Below are positions 25,601 to 40,600 of a DNA stretch of 64,000 nt, piece after piece. Origin of the DNA: Glyphotaelius pellucidus (taxonomy: Eukaryota > Arthropoda > Insecta > Trichoptera > Limnephilidae); NCBI GenBank assembly GCA_936435175.1, contig OW386559.1, positions 14,186,264-14,250,263 of the forward strand, given 5' to 3'. Made by a program: the position numbers and the translations under genes. The notes beneath the pieces are model-generated. The model saw only the letters and a list, made by a program, of their open reading frames with translations, had not been told where the DNA came from and ran no database searches. Numbering within the stretch: the stretch's first letter is position 1; the number at the start of each line of letters is the position of its first letter.

Positions 25601-28600
25601 CCAACAGCTGCAGGCCGTGATAGAGATGTGCCAGCTGCTGGTGATGGGCAACGAGGACACCCTGGCTGGGTTCCCGGTGCGACAAGTGGTCCCGGCACTG
25701 ATCACGCTGCTGGGCATGGAGCACAACTTCGACATGGTACAATTACATCAATATACTTACTATAATATATTATAACCATCTTCAGACGTCATGTTGAAGT
25801 CGGGCAGCTGGTCCCTTGTGATATAGAGGGTGTGTAAGGTTTCTGGATATAGCATGACATTTTGGTCTTCAGTGACTTTTTGTTGCCGGTTTTTATTAAT
25901 CCATTTAATGTCAGTCAGCCATCCCCAATATTCAATATCATCAGTCAGTCCCCGACGTATTGGATTTACATCAACGATATTATGCAAGTACATTGTGGTG
26001 CTGGTGTTTATTATACAGGGTGTTAAGGGACGTACTTGACTTACTTTAACCAGTGATTCCTGACATTATTAGGAGTAAAAAATGTAAGTAAAATTTTCGT
26101 CTCCGATGTCATTTTTGACTTTTTTTTTTTTTTTTTTTCTACAAAAACATAAAAAAATGGTAGATGATAGATAGGTGGAGGCGGGGTTAGGGGTTGGTCG
26201 GTTACTCGGCTGAGTGACCAATGACGACATGCGGAAGAAATTTTTTTTGTTTGATTTTGAAGAAAAAAATTTTGAAAAAAAAAAATTTGTCATAAAAAAG
26301 GTCGCCTAACTATAACTAACCTAACCTATAACTCTTTTGCTCCAGCAAAAGAGAGACCAAGAATGGAGTTGGCAGTGAGTTTCTTTGGCTTCATCACATA
26401 TTCTCTGTGAGTATCGACCAAGTTTGCCACTACGTTCTCTGAATATTATAGTGTGCCTATAGTGACAAACTTGGTAAGAATGAAACTTGATTGTATTTAT
26501 TAGACTTTTCTAATGTGGCTTTATTGGTAATTCCAGATGAACCATGCCTGCCGAGCCCTGACATACATGATGGAGGCCCTGCCACACACCTCGGGGACGG
26601 TTGCACTGGCGGTGCCAGCCTTCCTGGACAAGCTCCAAGCCATCACCTGCATGGACGTAGCGGAGCAGAGCCTCACCGCCCTGGACATGCTCTCCAGAAG
26701 GCATTCCAAGCCCATCCTGCAGGCGGTAAGTCAACCAACTGCATATCTCTGATCTGCTTATTATGGTATTCATAACTCTATACCTGCCCATTCCTTTGGA
26801 GAAGCAGGGTTAATGGATGGCCATCTCTCCTGGTTCCAAAACATCAGGTATCTGTGCTCTCATCCCATCAAGTCAGGACATTGGCATTAGAAATTATAAG
26901 AGAATGTGTGTCTAAATGTATGAAAAGGACAATCGTGTATGCTTGAAACAGCACGAACGGTGGTACGCCGTAATAAGAAATTTACTTGGTGATCGATCTC
27001 CTATATAAAATGAGCAATGACAACATAGAAGAAAATATCTTTTATTGTCCTCTTTTACTACAGATATTGCTTTCTACTCCCATTAGCTGCATGTTTCTCC
27101 TTTAGTTTGGCTTTTGTCAAGATGTATAATAGCAGAATTTGTGTGAATGTTAATCTCTCAAATGCCAGCCGTATTTCAAAAAACCGCGCTGAAATTACCT
27201 TTGTGATATTTTTTCAAATATCCATATAAAACTAAGGATTGTTTTTTTTTTGCGATTGTTTTCTGTTTACTAGATAATGTATCTTATTATTCATGTATAT
27301 TGCATGATAATATTGCAAGAAGATTTTTCCAGAATAGCCTATAAAAATGATTAAAAATATATAAAAATAGATTAAAAAAATCTCCCATTTTGGTAATATG
27401 TCAAAAAATATGTACACACAAATACAAACTGATTTTATTATTTCTACACTAATCTGAATACATATCCAACATGATAAAATAAGCAAATAAATAAGCATTT
27501 CAAAACATAAAACATTGATTTTTTTCGCTTTTGACAGTTGTAAAAGTCGAGCTGCTAAGTCATAGATAATCCATCTAAAAATATTCTAGTGTTGCTATAT
27601 GTATAAAACCATTGACTATGTCAAGAATGGTATTGGCGCAAGCGATTCTGATCTGGTTCTTCATACAGTTTATTTATACATTAGGGTTAAAATTGCTTTT
27701 AAAGAAAAAAAAAAGCGCCAAAATTTTTTCCGCACGCGCCGGTGTGCCTCCGGCAGGTGACTGGTTAAATTAGCAAAACTAATTGTGCGCTTCCGGCAAA
27801 TGAAAGGGGTTAATGATTAGACTGAATTAAAGATTAGACTGTTTTATGAAACGTGATGTCCAGTCCTCTCTGCCTACCCCTGTGGAATTGTAATATTTTT
27901 CGGTAAAACTATCAAGCATTCTTTTCGACTACCTTAATTTGCGCCTCTTGGTATTTTGGTTAGTCTCTCCAATATTGAATACAGATAGGTAAATGTTGGT
28001 TGAAAAAGGATAAAACAAATTTTCAAGAATTTGTTAAATATGACGTACAGCATTTTATTAATTCCTTTGCTCTTGAAATGACTTTGGAAACCCTCGTTTC
28101 TGATTTTTTTTTTTTGTCATTTTGATCTTTCAGCGTGGAGTCCAATCCTGCCTCATGTACCTAGACTTCTTCAGCATCAATGCCCAGCGCGCCGCCCTGT
28201 CCATCACTTCCAACTGCTGCCAGAACCTGCAGAGCGAGGAGTTTGTGTTCATCCGAGACTCGCTGCCCTTGTTGGCCAGCCGCCTGACGCAGCAGGATAA
28301 GAAAGCCGTGGAGTCGGTGTGCCTGGCCTTCTCGCGCCTGGTGGACAGCTACCAGAATGATCCCAACAAGCTGCAGGAGATTGCCAGCACGGAGCTGCTC
28401 ACCAACTTGCAACAGCTGGTGAGTTTTCCACTTCATTTTGGCCATTGTCAAAGGAGTGGCGTCATTCATTTCTATCACTGCACATTTTTATAATCACTCT
28501 CGTCATTCTTGTAATTTTTTAATCCCTTCTGTATTTTTGTGGATAAATGTTATTGTTGTTCATTTTCTTAATTTCTCATGTTCTTCTGTTTGACCAAATC

Positions 28601-31600
28601 CACTTCTTATTTTGTGAATTTTATTCCATGTTATACATTTTTATTCCTTGTTTTTATTTTTCTTCAATTTAACCATTAAATATTTTATATTCTTCTCCAT
28701 TTGCATTATTTGTGTCCATTTGTGAAATTTATACATTTTTTACATTTTCTCTATTTATATCCCTTACTTTATTTTCTTATCCATTTATATCCCTTATTTT
28801 ATTTTTTTATCCATTTATAACCCTTATTTTCAATTTGGGAGGCGGGAATGGGTACCGCCGCCCCGGGAACCTTTATTGGAACACATCTGCCATAGGTCAC
28901 CCCAAGTGGTTCGCTACGTTTGGTGATTTAGCAGGGGTGCCCGGGTTCAGGGTACCAGGGGTTCATGGGGTGAGGTTTATCTAGGTCTTGGAGGCGGATG
29001 ACCAGGACACACTGAACCCCAGGTTCCTACCCACCCCTTAAACCCTTTTCCTTCCCAGAACTCTCCTTCCCTTCCTTTCCTTAAAAAAAATCTCCACACA
29101 GCATCCCCGTAGATGACATAGGCCCTGAGGGAAATTATTTCCTGTGTGGAGCTCATGTAAAATAAAAAAAAATTCTTTTCTTATCCATTTATATCCCTTA
29201 TATTATTTTCTTATCCATTTATATCCCTTATTTTATTTTTTTTATCCATTTATATCCTTTATTTTATTTTCTTATTCATTTATATCCCTGGTTTTATTTT
29301 CTTTTCCATTTGTATCCCTTATTTTATTTTCTTTTCCATTTATACCCCTTATTTTATTTTTTTATCCTTTTGTATCCCTTATTTTATTTTCTTATCCATT
29401 TATATCCCTTATTTTATTTTCTTATCCATTTGTACTCCTTATTTTATTTTTTTATCCATCTGTATCCCTTTTTTACATTCTTATCCATCTGCATCCCTTG
29501 CGTCCATTTTGTGATACTTATCCATTTAATCATTTTTTAAATATTCTTGTCCATTTCCTCATTTTTATCAATTCTGCTCATTTGTGATTCCTATCAATTT
29601 AATTCTTTATTTTACATTCTTATCCATTTGTGTCACTTCTTTTACATTCATATCCATTCACATTCCTTATTTTAGATAATTCTTTTACATTCTGTTTTCC
29701 ATTTCTGGGAATCTAATCCTTTATTGTTAATTTCAGTCATCTCAATTATACTAATATGTATTTTAATGTGATTAATGTCTTCTGTTGTCCAGCTGGTGGT
29801 GTCTCCTCCCACGGTGAGCACGGGCACCTTCATCACGGTGCTGCGTATGCTCAGTGTCATGTGCTCCAGCTGCCCGGAGTTAGCCGTCACGCTGCTGAAG
29901 CAGAACATCGCCGACACGCTGCTATTCCTGCTCACGGGATCCTCAGTAGCCAATCCACAGGACGAGGTCAGTATTTAATTTCCCTGCTCCACTTATGGTC
30001 CTGCATTGCATAGAGAGCCACAGACCTTTCTTCGCTTTGCCTGCCATCCACTTTGCCAGTGACCAAATGATTGCAACGACTCATGTGGAGTCAAATGGAT
30101 TATATGATGGTTATACCATCAGAAAAAGAAGAAACAACACAATCTGATAGTGTTATTATCTGAAAGACTGTACATTTTCGATTTTTGTTAACAGAAGTGG
30201 CGCCCTCTGTTATTTTCAAATGAAGCTTTTAAGCGCATACATATTTTGAAGTAGAAATTTAAGAACCCATGATTGGTTATTTTCTTCTGTGGCCTGACTT
30301 TCATCTCTGGGACTTACAGAATCTCAGAATAATTCCTGTAATTGTTACTTCTTTACTTAATATTCTATGTTTGTTTCCAGATTGAACTAGTGGCTCGCTC
30401 CCCACCTGAGCTGTACGAGATAACCTGCCTAATAGCGGAACTGATGCCTCACCTGCCCAGCTCGGGACTGTTTGCAGTGGACGCCTGTCTCGAGAGACCC
30501 TGGGGTGCTGCACCCCACCAAGAACACCAGGCCAGCTGGCAGTGGAGGGATGATACCGGTATGCAACCTTACATCTTATTTCCCAAATCAAGTCATCCCT
30601 TTCCATTGTGTTAGTTCAAGCTAAAAGACGTAGCACTTGGAGTACAGACATGTCATGTCTGTGGTGGATAGCCGTAAGGTTTTGAGAAACAGAGATTTTG
30701 AGAGCATAATAGAGAGGACGCTGGCCTCCAGGCCATCCTCTATGCCCCTTCCTAATTATAAGAGTTTTTAGTTTAATTAAAGACATAAAGCCTTACTAAT
30801 AAACGTTATGAATATTTTACAATGTGAACATAAACAACCGTGTACGTGAAAACCTTACTAATAGAAACTGATTTTTAACAGCCATAAAATAGTTTATGGA
30901 TTTACATTGTTTAAACAGCCAAAGAGAGTGTTTTATCTGTTGTATTAACTGTTAAAATGTCCTATAAGTATTTCTTTTTGAAGATGTTGTAAAAAAAATA
31001 CCTATTAATATAATTAATTTAAATGATAAAATTTAGCTTTTTTATTTTTGAATTTTAGTTTTTACAAAAATGTGTAACCAAAACATTTTTTTTCATTAAT
31101 AAGGCTGATAATGTTTTGTTGTGAGATGTGTTTATTACCAAGATTCTTTCACAACAAGCTTTGGTTCAATCCGCTTTTAAAGATGTTGTTTCTAAACAAT
31201 AATCAATTTATTTTGTGCATTTGCAGGTGCCTGGCACTCATACACGGCAGTAGACTCCCGCATCATCGAAGCCGCTCACCAGAGCTCGGAGGACGAGGTG
31301 TCGCTGTCGGCCCTAGGCCGCACCTACATTGTGGACTTCCTGTCCATGAAGCAGATCAACGAGGACACAGGCACCACGCGCCCTGTCCAGCGCCGACTGG
31401 GCACCCAACAACCCAGCACTGAGCAACACGGTATGTTACTCATCGTCATCTTCTCTACCTCCTATTATATTTATCGGAATTTATTTACCTTATTCTATTC
31501 TAAAGCACAGCTTTAAAAACTCTGTTAAGATGCTTCTGATAACCATATTAAATTTTAAATCTTTCTCCAGTTGCAAACATTACCATTTATTTTATTTGTA

Positions 31601-34600
31601 GGTGCCAGCAGCAGATGGTCCGACGCCCGCAGTGTGTGCGTGCGCGGGGCGGGTGGAAAGCGAGTGCTCGCTCTCTGCTCGGTCCTCCTCGAAGTGTACT
31701 CCAGTTCGGCGGGCCCGGCTGTTAGGTGCCAGTGCCTCAAGGCGCTGCTGCGAATGGTCTATCACGCGGAACCCGACATGCTGACATGGGTGCTCAAATA
31801 TCAGGTATGAACTTCCAACACTCCTCTTTCATGTAGCTTATCATAAATAAGCCTCCTTTTTTCTTTTTTTTAAATGTATTTTATCTTAATATATATATAT
31901 TTCTTCTGTCCGTGTGTATGTCACTGAACTCCTCCTAAACGGCTGGACCGATTTGGATTTTTTGAAATTTTTTCTGTGGGTTCAAGGGGATTTGAGAATG
32001 GTTTAGATTCACAATTTGGTCCACTGGAAAATGTTCTTTTAATTATTTTTTTTATATCTAAAGAGTTGTTGATTTTGGAATGTTTTACATTGGATCCGGC
32101 AGACTGCGCTACCATCGCAATATCGAATATTCAATATTATTCTATTTTAATTTTAGTTTGTCCTGACAATTGTGTACAGGACAGCGTCTGTCGGGTCCGC
32201 TATAAATAAATAAAATAAATTGTGGAACATTCCAGAACACTCGAATGTTGTCCTGAGCGAAGCTGGGTAACCCAGCTAGTTTAGTTATAAAATTTGACTT
32301 CTTATTTCTAATATTTTCTTTTCTAAAACTACTATAATATTATTTACTACCTGATGGACTTCACAACATTGAGACAAAATCCGTGAAAAACTGCAAGACT
32401 TTTAGCCTCCTTAACATTTACAGGGAGTTCATTAAACATTTTAAAACCTTTATGAAAAACATTGTTTTGTGTTCCCGATAAATTAGATTTAGGAAGCCTA
32501 AAATCATTGCAGTTTCTTGTAGATAACAATGAACAGTACTTTTAGTTCTAACATTATTCAACATATAATCTGGTAACATTTTATTTTTTAACTTATAAAT
32601 GAATACTAAAGTATTGTGGACTAATCGTTGCCGCACACTTTAGATGTTGAGTTGGCGTTGGATGGTTTTTATCCTTGTATTAGGAAACTAGAAAATATTG
32701 TGCTTCTGTGTTGGAGTTGTCACAATAGAACGGTAGGTATTGCCTTGTATGTGGTATAATTGTTCTCCAAAAGAGTCGATGGCATGGTAAATGTTTCATG
32801 GTTTATGATTGGATTTTTTTATTTTGTTTCCAGGTGATATCCAGCCATATAGCCGGCATGATGGCATCCAACGACCTTCGTATCGTGGTTGGCTCCTTGC
32901 AGATGGCTGAGATTCTGATGGAGAAACTTCCTGACGTGTTTGGGGTGCATTTCCGCAGAGAGGGAGTTATGCATCAGGTATGTTATCATCATTAAATTTA
33001 CCTTTGTCAAGAAACAATATCATGAATATTTTTTTGATTTTGAACAGCCAAGATTTTTTAAACCTACAATATTTGTCATGTTACAGATCCGTCAGTTGGC
33101 AGACCCCTCAGTGCCCCTGTGCTTGAGCCCCCCTAAGAGTAGCCCCCGTGTTTCCAGCCCCAAAAGAGACCTGCTGGCTGTACATGCCATGCTTCCTGCC
33201 AAGACCAAGGTTTGCATAACTATTAAAACTTTGATAAATAATTAATTTATTCCGCACAATTTAGAAAACGTCAAAATTTTTTCATTGTTTTATAAAACAT
33301 TTTATGTAATTCTAGGGCTCCACCCTCGCCACGGGCGTGGTAAAGGGCAGCACCCCCCTGTCCAGCGTGGTGGCCCCCTCCGTGGTCAACTTGGCCCCCG
33401 GAACGTCACACGCAACTCAGGGGCTCTTTAGCACCGCCACCTCAGGTACGATTGTAATGTTTATCTAGATTCCATTAAAAAACCCAACAGTGACGAAACA
33501 GAACTTAGAAGAAAAATAACAAACAAATGACATACCTAACTTTTATCTGTTTTTATCCGATCACCGTTTATATATAGCCGAGAATATTGTTGGTGATCCA
33601 AAAGTTGATCTTTCTTCTGTCATGAAATTCTAACGCTAATTATTTCTATGAATCGTAAGATCAAAAATGAATTTGAACAAATATTTGACAGTATTTTGTT
33701 GTATATTTTGCAGCCATCTCCATAGAGTCCAGCATATCCATTGGTCCCAACGGCAGTACCACCTCCATAGAGGCCCAGCAGCTGGGATCTGAGATTCCCC
33801 TTCCTTCAGTAGTTCCGCAGGAACTAAGGTAAAAACCACTCTAGCATATCCATTAGTCTCCAATGACTCAACGAGTCATAGTTCACATTGAATTGTACTG
33901 TTGTTGTGTTTGCAGAGCCCAAAGCCCCATGTCCATGCGTCTGACAGACGTGTTGAAGCGCAAGAGGGCCCCCAAGCGCTCGGGCGAGCGGGGGGCCCTG
34001 GGGGCCACCGCGGCAGTGGCGGGGGCAACCGGGGGACGCCACCGGAGGCAGGAAGACCCACAGCATGAACATCATCCACACGGTAAGCCATGCAAACATT
34101 TAAGATGAAAGAAATGGGATAGTAAACCTGCAACAACTCATTCAATCTTTTAGGGAAATCTTAAGGGCTATGATCCATCCTTGGAGATGCTGTGTGGATT
34201 ATTTGTTTAGGGAAAGGAAGGTTTGAGTCTGGGAAAGAAAAAAGTCAGGAAATAAGACGAAAACAGGTCATTGAAATCAACTGTTCTATGCGGAAAATGT
34301 CAACTGTGCACATGTTTACTACAATTTTGGTAAATCTTTCGACTTTGTACCTGGTTGTAAGGATAAATGTGACATGAGTGCCTTCGAGCAGCCTCCATTG
34401 AATTACTAGTAGAACAAACATGACATTTCCACTTGCTATCCTGATTGCTATCCGTCAATTACTGCTTGTCTGAGTTTTACATAGCAAACTTTGCAGGTGG
34501 CCAAAAGAGGAATCGATGTACATTATTTTGAAGACAGGAATTAATGAAAGAACTATTTTTTTAAATACATTATGTTTTTATATAAAAAAATTTAACATGT

Positions 34601-37600
34601 TACGTGCGTGTCCGAAATCTGGTGCAAAATTTCTTCAGAGGGTGTGAGAGTAAGCATTTTTAATCCTGATGTAAACTCAATTTTGTTTATCTTCCCAGGT
34701 TCCTCCTTCAGATCCAGGCTAGGAGGCGCGACTTCCAAAACCACATCTTTCCTGGCTTCGCTGAACCCAGCCCGGTGGGCTCGACAACACGGGGCTCCAT
34801 CCGGACTCGGAGCTGTCTCAAGAGACTCGCTGCAGTCCAATGCAAATGTTGCGGCGCAGAATAGGTGAGTAATGAAGACTATTATTTCCAGTCAGGATTC
34901 GCAGTTTCAATCCTCCTGCTGGCTAAGTCCTCCACCGTTTCAAGTGCAAATTCGAATGTGATTTCAATTCGTTTGATATTCAAATTCAAATGAATTCTTC
35001 AGAATTCAAATCGTATTCGCACAGACTTCGCCCACGCAGCGTCATAATCAGCTGTTGATGTGGCACCATTTTACTCACTGCCGTGTCTGGCGTGCACGCT
35101 GCCGGTAGATGCAAACAGACCTTTATGCATGTTCTGAGGTTCTATGAGGTTCGGCATCCATCTCGATGAACAGCTCTTATTTTAGTTTTATTGACACATG
35201 AAAAGTGATGGGACAGAACGAAACATGTTAATGATTCAATTGATTTACACATTATAGAATGGTGTATAGAAATTTATTAGATTAGCTGGTACCCGGCTTG
35301 CATTGCAATGAAATAAATTGTTTCTCCCCGCATTTCCTTTCCCATGCGTCCCCTTTCTCCTTCCCCGTCCCCTTCCCCCCGTGTTCTTCTCCGCCTTCCA
35401 TGCCTACCCCTCCCTTGTCATCCCTCCCACTAACCCCACCTCCTTCATTACCCTTCCCCTCATGCCTTCCCTCCCTGCTGCTAAAATATATAAAATACAC
35501 TCGTTTTCATTTATACAAATTTCATAACTCCAGAGCTTACCATTATATGCAGCCTTAAACTTTCACAGGCGTGTGCGCACAACAAATCACCAAAGTTTCA
35601 TTGCAATCGGATGAACGGTATGGCAGCGCATAGCATACGAACAAACAAACATTGATTTTTATATAAGCAACTTTTGTACTCTGAATGGCGGTGTTTCACC
35701 AAGAGTATCTAACTATCTATTATGATTAACATTATTTATGTATTTCTAGGGAGAAAGCGCGGCAGTGGGTGCGAAGCCGAGCCCTGGCCCTTTGCTCCGA
35801 GCAGCACGAGGCCGGGGGCAGGGGCGTGGGAACCACGCACCCGGCCAGCGGCGTGCTGGCCCGCCTGACGGCCGCAGTTCACCGCCTGGCCGCCCCTGAC
35901 CCGGCGCCTGCCCTCCTGCAGCTGAGGGATGTCCTGGTGGACAGTGATATATCACCCTTTGAGGTACGTCAACAGGCAATATATTACAAATACATTGCAC
36001 GGCTAATTTATTATGATTAACCTGTTGAACATCGGAGTACGAAAAAGTCAAAATACTGTCGATCAATGGACAAGAATTTGCAAAACTGCAAAAAAATTAC
36101 TTTGATCGAATATCAGAATAAAAACTATGATTCGAGTTTTTTTGTAATTGTTTTCTGTTTATAATTTATACTAATTTTCTTTTCCAGGTGAACCATTCTG
36201 GTCTAGTAGGCGCCCTGTTGACTTTCCTCACGTTAGCTGCGGAAGATGACCCCCAGGAGTTGGCTACCAGGGACGCCAGACTGAGAGCATTCCTCAACAT
36301 CTTCACCGATATGCCGCTGGATATAGAGTGAGTTCTCTAATAAATAAGTGTATTCTACTACTTAAATATAAACAATTAATTCAAACTTAATTAAGATATT
36401 ATAAACATTTAACCCACACAAGAGACCAAAATGGTTATACCATAAAGATAGATCTAAAAATACATTCGGTGATCAAATCAAATGATTGTGTGAAATGATC
36501 AAAATATTTTTTTGATGAGCTACAGGATGTTGAAGTCGAGCAGTCCATTTACTCCCTCATACACAGGGTGTAACAGATCTTATCTGACACACTTTGACCA
36601 GCAATTCCTGAGCTTATTTGTAGTAAAAAAAGTAAATTTCATTTTAGTTTCTGTGACATAAAAAAAACTATTTCTTTCACGTGTCATCGTTTTTCAACCT
36701 CATTCGTGCCATGCCCCACTTCAACTCTTCAAAAATCTTCATGCCCCTTTAAAACCGTTAGCCAGGTTATTTAAAGCCATCGTAGGTCACCTCCAGTGGT
36801 TTGCTGCGTTTGGTGACTTAGCAGAGTGATTACCCGTGATTGTCTTTGTCTTGGCGGCGTAAGCGTCTACCCACCAAATATGTGGCAAGCCGGATTGGGA
36901 GAGATCTTTGACCTCTCCAACCGGACTACCGACCCATCACCTTGCACCGCAGTGGGAGGAATGGATTCGTACTTCCGTCCCAATTAGGCTTTTTTGTACT
37001 CTTTCTATTTTGAGAATATTATGCTATGTTCCTGAGGAGTCTGTATAGTGGAAGTATACTACGGCATTCTGCTAATGAGAGTAAATAAGTACCTTGGTAA
37101 ATCATAAACAATGTTGTATGTTTTAGTGCCGTGGAACCCATGTTCAACTACAACCCGTCAAGCCTATCAGCGCTGGTCAGCAAGATCAGTGCCTGCGTCT
37201 CCCAGCTGGAACAGTTTCCCGTGCGAGTGCACGACCTGCCTGCCCGACCCTCCACCAGTGCTCTCAAATTCTTCAACACTCACCAACTAAAGGTATTGCT
37301 CACTCTCTTTTCCTGACTTCTGTTCCTACATAAAGCATTTTGCCAATGACACCTATACATCCATACATAATGACACCTGTCTTTGTTTCTACCTATCAAC
37401 ACGTAACTTTCATTGCATAGCCGGTTTGATAGGCTGCATAGTTTGATAATATGGCGACAGTTGGAACGCTTCCATTTTTTTTTTTTAAATTTTTTTTAAA
37501 AAGAAAGACGAACATTCCCGGGTTACGAATAACCCAACAATGTTTGAAAATCTCCTACTACCACCACAGAAAGCCGAAAATGTTGCTTGTGTTGTGATGG

Positions 37601-40600
37601 AGGACTCAGCCAGCCGAGGAATCGAACACGCGACGCCCGGGTGGGACCCAAACGCGATGCCCACTCAACCACTGACTGGTCATCAGCAATGGACCAGTTA
37701 TAACTGGTCCATGCAATATCTCTCTTTGTTTCTATTATCCATGATCCTATTTCACAATTTGGGTGGCGGGTATGGGTATCGCCGCCCCAGGAACTATTTA
37801 TTGAATAACCAACACCCCTGCCACAGATCGCCCCAAGTGGTTCGCTAGGTTTGGTGACTTAGCAAGGGCATCCGGGTTCATGGGATGAGGTTTGTCTAGG
37901 TTGAATACCCATCTAGTGCGTGGCGGGCCAGTTTGTGCAAATGTCAAATATCGAAAGCCCATCTGCCCGGTGTGCGAGAGACTGGTTGAGGGAGTCCTAA
38001 TCTAGACTCTCGACCCATCGATTCATTCTTCCCGTCACTCCTGAACACATTGACCCCCAGATTCCTACATCCCACACCTTTTCCTTCCCAGAACTTCCTC
38101 TCCTTCCTTTCACTAAAAGACCCTCCACACAGCATCCCCAAAAATGACATAGGCCCTGAGGGAATTTTTTTCCTCGGATCCTAATGTGTGGAGCTAATGT
38201 AAAAAAAAAATATAGCTCCAAAGATTGTAACGTTCTTCTTTTAATAAATATCCAATGATCTTTTTCTTTTTGTTGAGAGGACTCCACAACTCAAGTGATT
38301 TCGTCCCTGCTATTTGAATAGTATTGCCAAAATCAATTATGTGACAAGAAATTCGCTGCGAGTAACTCAATTATCTGCTTACATAGTGGCGATTCGATTG
38401 GAACGTATTCAATTCTGATTGCGATAAATGTGTAATACTACCATCTCAAATCGCTGGTCGCTAGTTGTTGAATTTTTTTGTTTGGTTTCTTCTCATTTTT
38501 TGACGTAAAGAATAATTCACTTGCTACATACACCTTTGCAGTTTAGATAGTTCCATGTGACTATTAGCAGATAAAATGGCGAACACTCGCCGCGGCAACA
38601 TTGTAGAAATGAAATAGCTCCGCGTGACAGGTTTAATCGTTCTGTCATTTTCAGATTGTTTCATGTGTGTATTTTGTTTCCAGTGTAACCTTCAGCGCCA
38701 CCCCAGCTGTACTAACCTCAAACAATGGAAGGGCGGCACCGTCAAAATAGACCCACTAGCACTTGTTCAAGCCATAGAGAGGTAAAAACCGTTATTTACT
38801 TCATGGAGTATTTATTAACTCTTTATAAACATTGATTATTGAATTGTTACATCAAGAAATTATGGACAAAAAAGTGATTAAATGAGAATACCAAATTTTT
38901 TCAGTTCCATTTTATTAAATTTATAGATTTTGTTGATGGACCTCTCGTTGTTTTGATTAAAATGTTGAGTCACAGTAAATAATGAATGCTATGATCACCA
39001 GATACCTGGTTGTGCGGGGGTACGCCCGGCAGAGGGAAAGCAGCGGCACGGGCAGCGCGGGGGCGCCCCATCAGCCCTTGCAGGACTCTGACGAAGACAA
39101 CACTGATGAAGACATTGATGATTCTCTGGCCGCCATGGCTGTTTCACAGGGGAGGTAAGTGACATCACATCATTCTATTGTATTATTATTAGTGACCGAT
39201 TCGTAATGATGCCCTGCATCGATAGAAAGACGGCTCGGGTACCTTAGAAGATCTATACCATGCCAGGAAACAACGCAATCCTTTACAATCCACTTTAATA
39301 GTTAGTGTTCTTCATAACTTGTCCCGTGCCACTGGAGGAAACTCGAAAATTTCGCGATGTTTTGACTTTGACGTAATATTTTGTGGGTTTATTTTATGCT
39401 ATCGTACATAATATTTACCGAAACACGTTCCTTGAACAATAAACTAAGCCTAAAAACAACATTACTTGCGATTATTTGACAAATTGATTTATCGATCTTT
39501 TCATGACCCGCGACGCTCACAGTTTGACAGCTCAAATTGCGGGAGAAATGACCATAAATGACGTTTCGGAAGTCATAGAAATATTCATAAATAATTATTC
39601 CGAGTGGCTAGGTGTGTTTCTTATATCTGTTACATCAAGAACAAGAATGCCCCAAGCGATTCTGACCTTGTCCTTCATACATTTTCTTTATACATAAGGT
39701 TTAAAATCGCATTTCAAAATTTTTTTTTTTTTTAATTTTATTCGGCTATTCGGTGCGCGCCGGTGCGTAATCGGTAAGCCACTGGTTAAATCAATGATCT
39801 TTTTCCTTGGCTGGTTGTATTAATTCTCATATAAAGCTGAATATGTTTTTGTTTCAGATCAAAGCACAAACTGCAGTTCATGATAGGAGACACGGTCCTG
39901 CCATACAACATGACGGTGTACCAGGCCGTCAGACAGTTTTCTCCCCAAGCCAACGACCAATCCGAGACCGATACCGACACCGAAGCCCCTCTGGGTAAGA
40001 GTAATTCTCCAATAAATAATATTACTCCATCTTCATTTGGAAACTTTGGTTTCATTGCAATTGGAAACTTTGGTTTCATAAAGTTGTACATTTCACTTCT
40101 TTTGTGGTTGACGGTGTTTTCTCTTTCTAACACCGTTTATATCATGTTTCTTACCATGAAGTAAGGGAGACAATGATTTATATGAGACCTATTCGAGCTC
40201 TTCCGAAAAAATTGTGAACCTGTGGTGCCATGTCCCGCCTAATGGGAAGAAGGCTGTACAGGTGGGAACCAGGAGTCGATTGCCTATTTGCCAATAATGT
40301 CAAAAGAATTAGGTAAAAGTCCTTGAGGTGATATCACACAAAAATGGCACCGTAAAAATTAATGAAGTATTGTTAACAATTGCACAACAAGCTTTAAGTC
40401 TTATTCGGTGTTTGCAAATCATCTTCGTATCAGCAATCATTGGCGGTAGCATATTCCAATTAGAAATTTAATTTTGATAATTTGTGTATTTGTTCCCCAG
40501 GCAATGCTGGTGTGTGGGTGCAGACGCACACCATCTACTACCGTGGGGTTGGTGCAGACGGTGCGACGGGCAGCACTGTGGGGGGCGCACTGCCCTCGGG

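Noticed and set aside
29144..29587. Open frame of 147 codons with repeating Tyr/Pro/Phe/Ile blocks
   Set aside because: It is the 30-bp minisatellite read in one frame; no start context, no family resemblance, in an intron.
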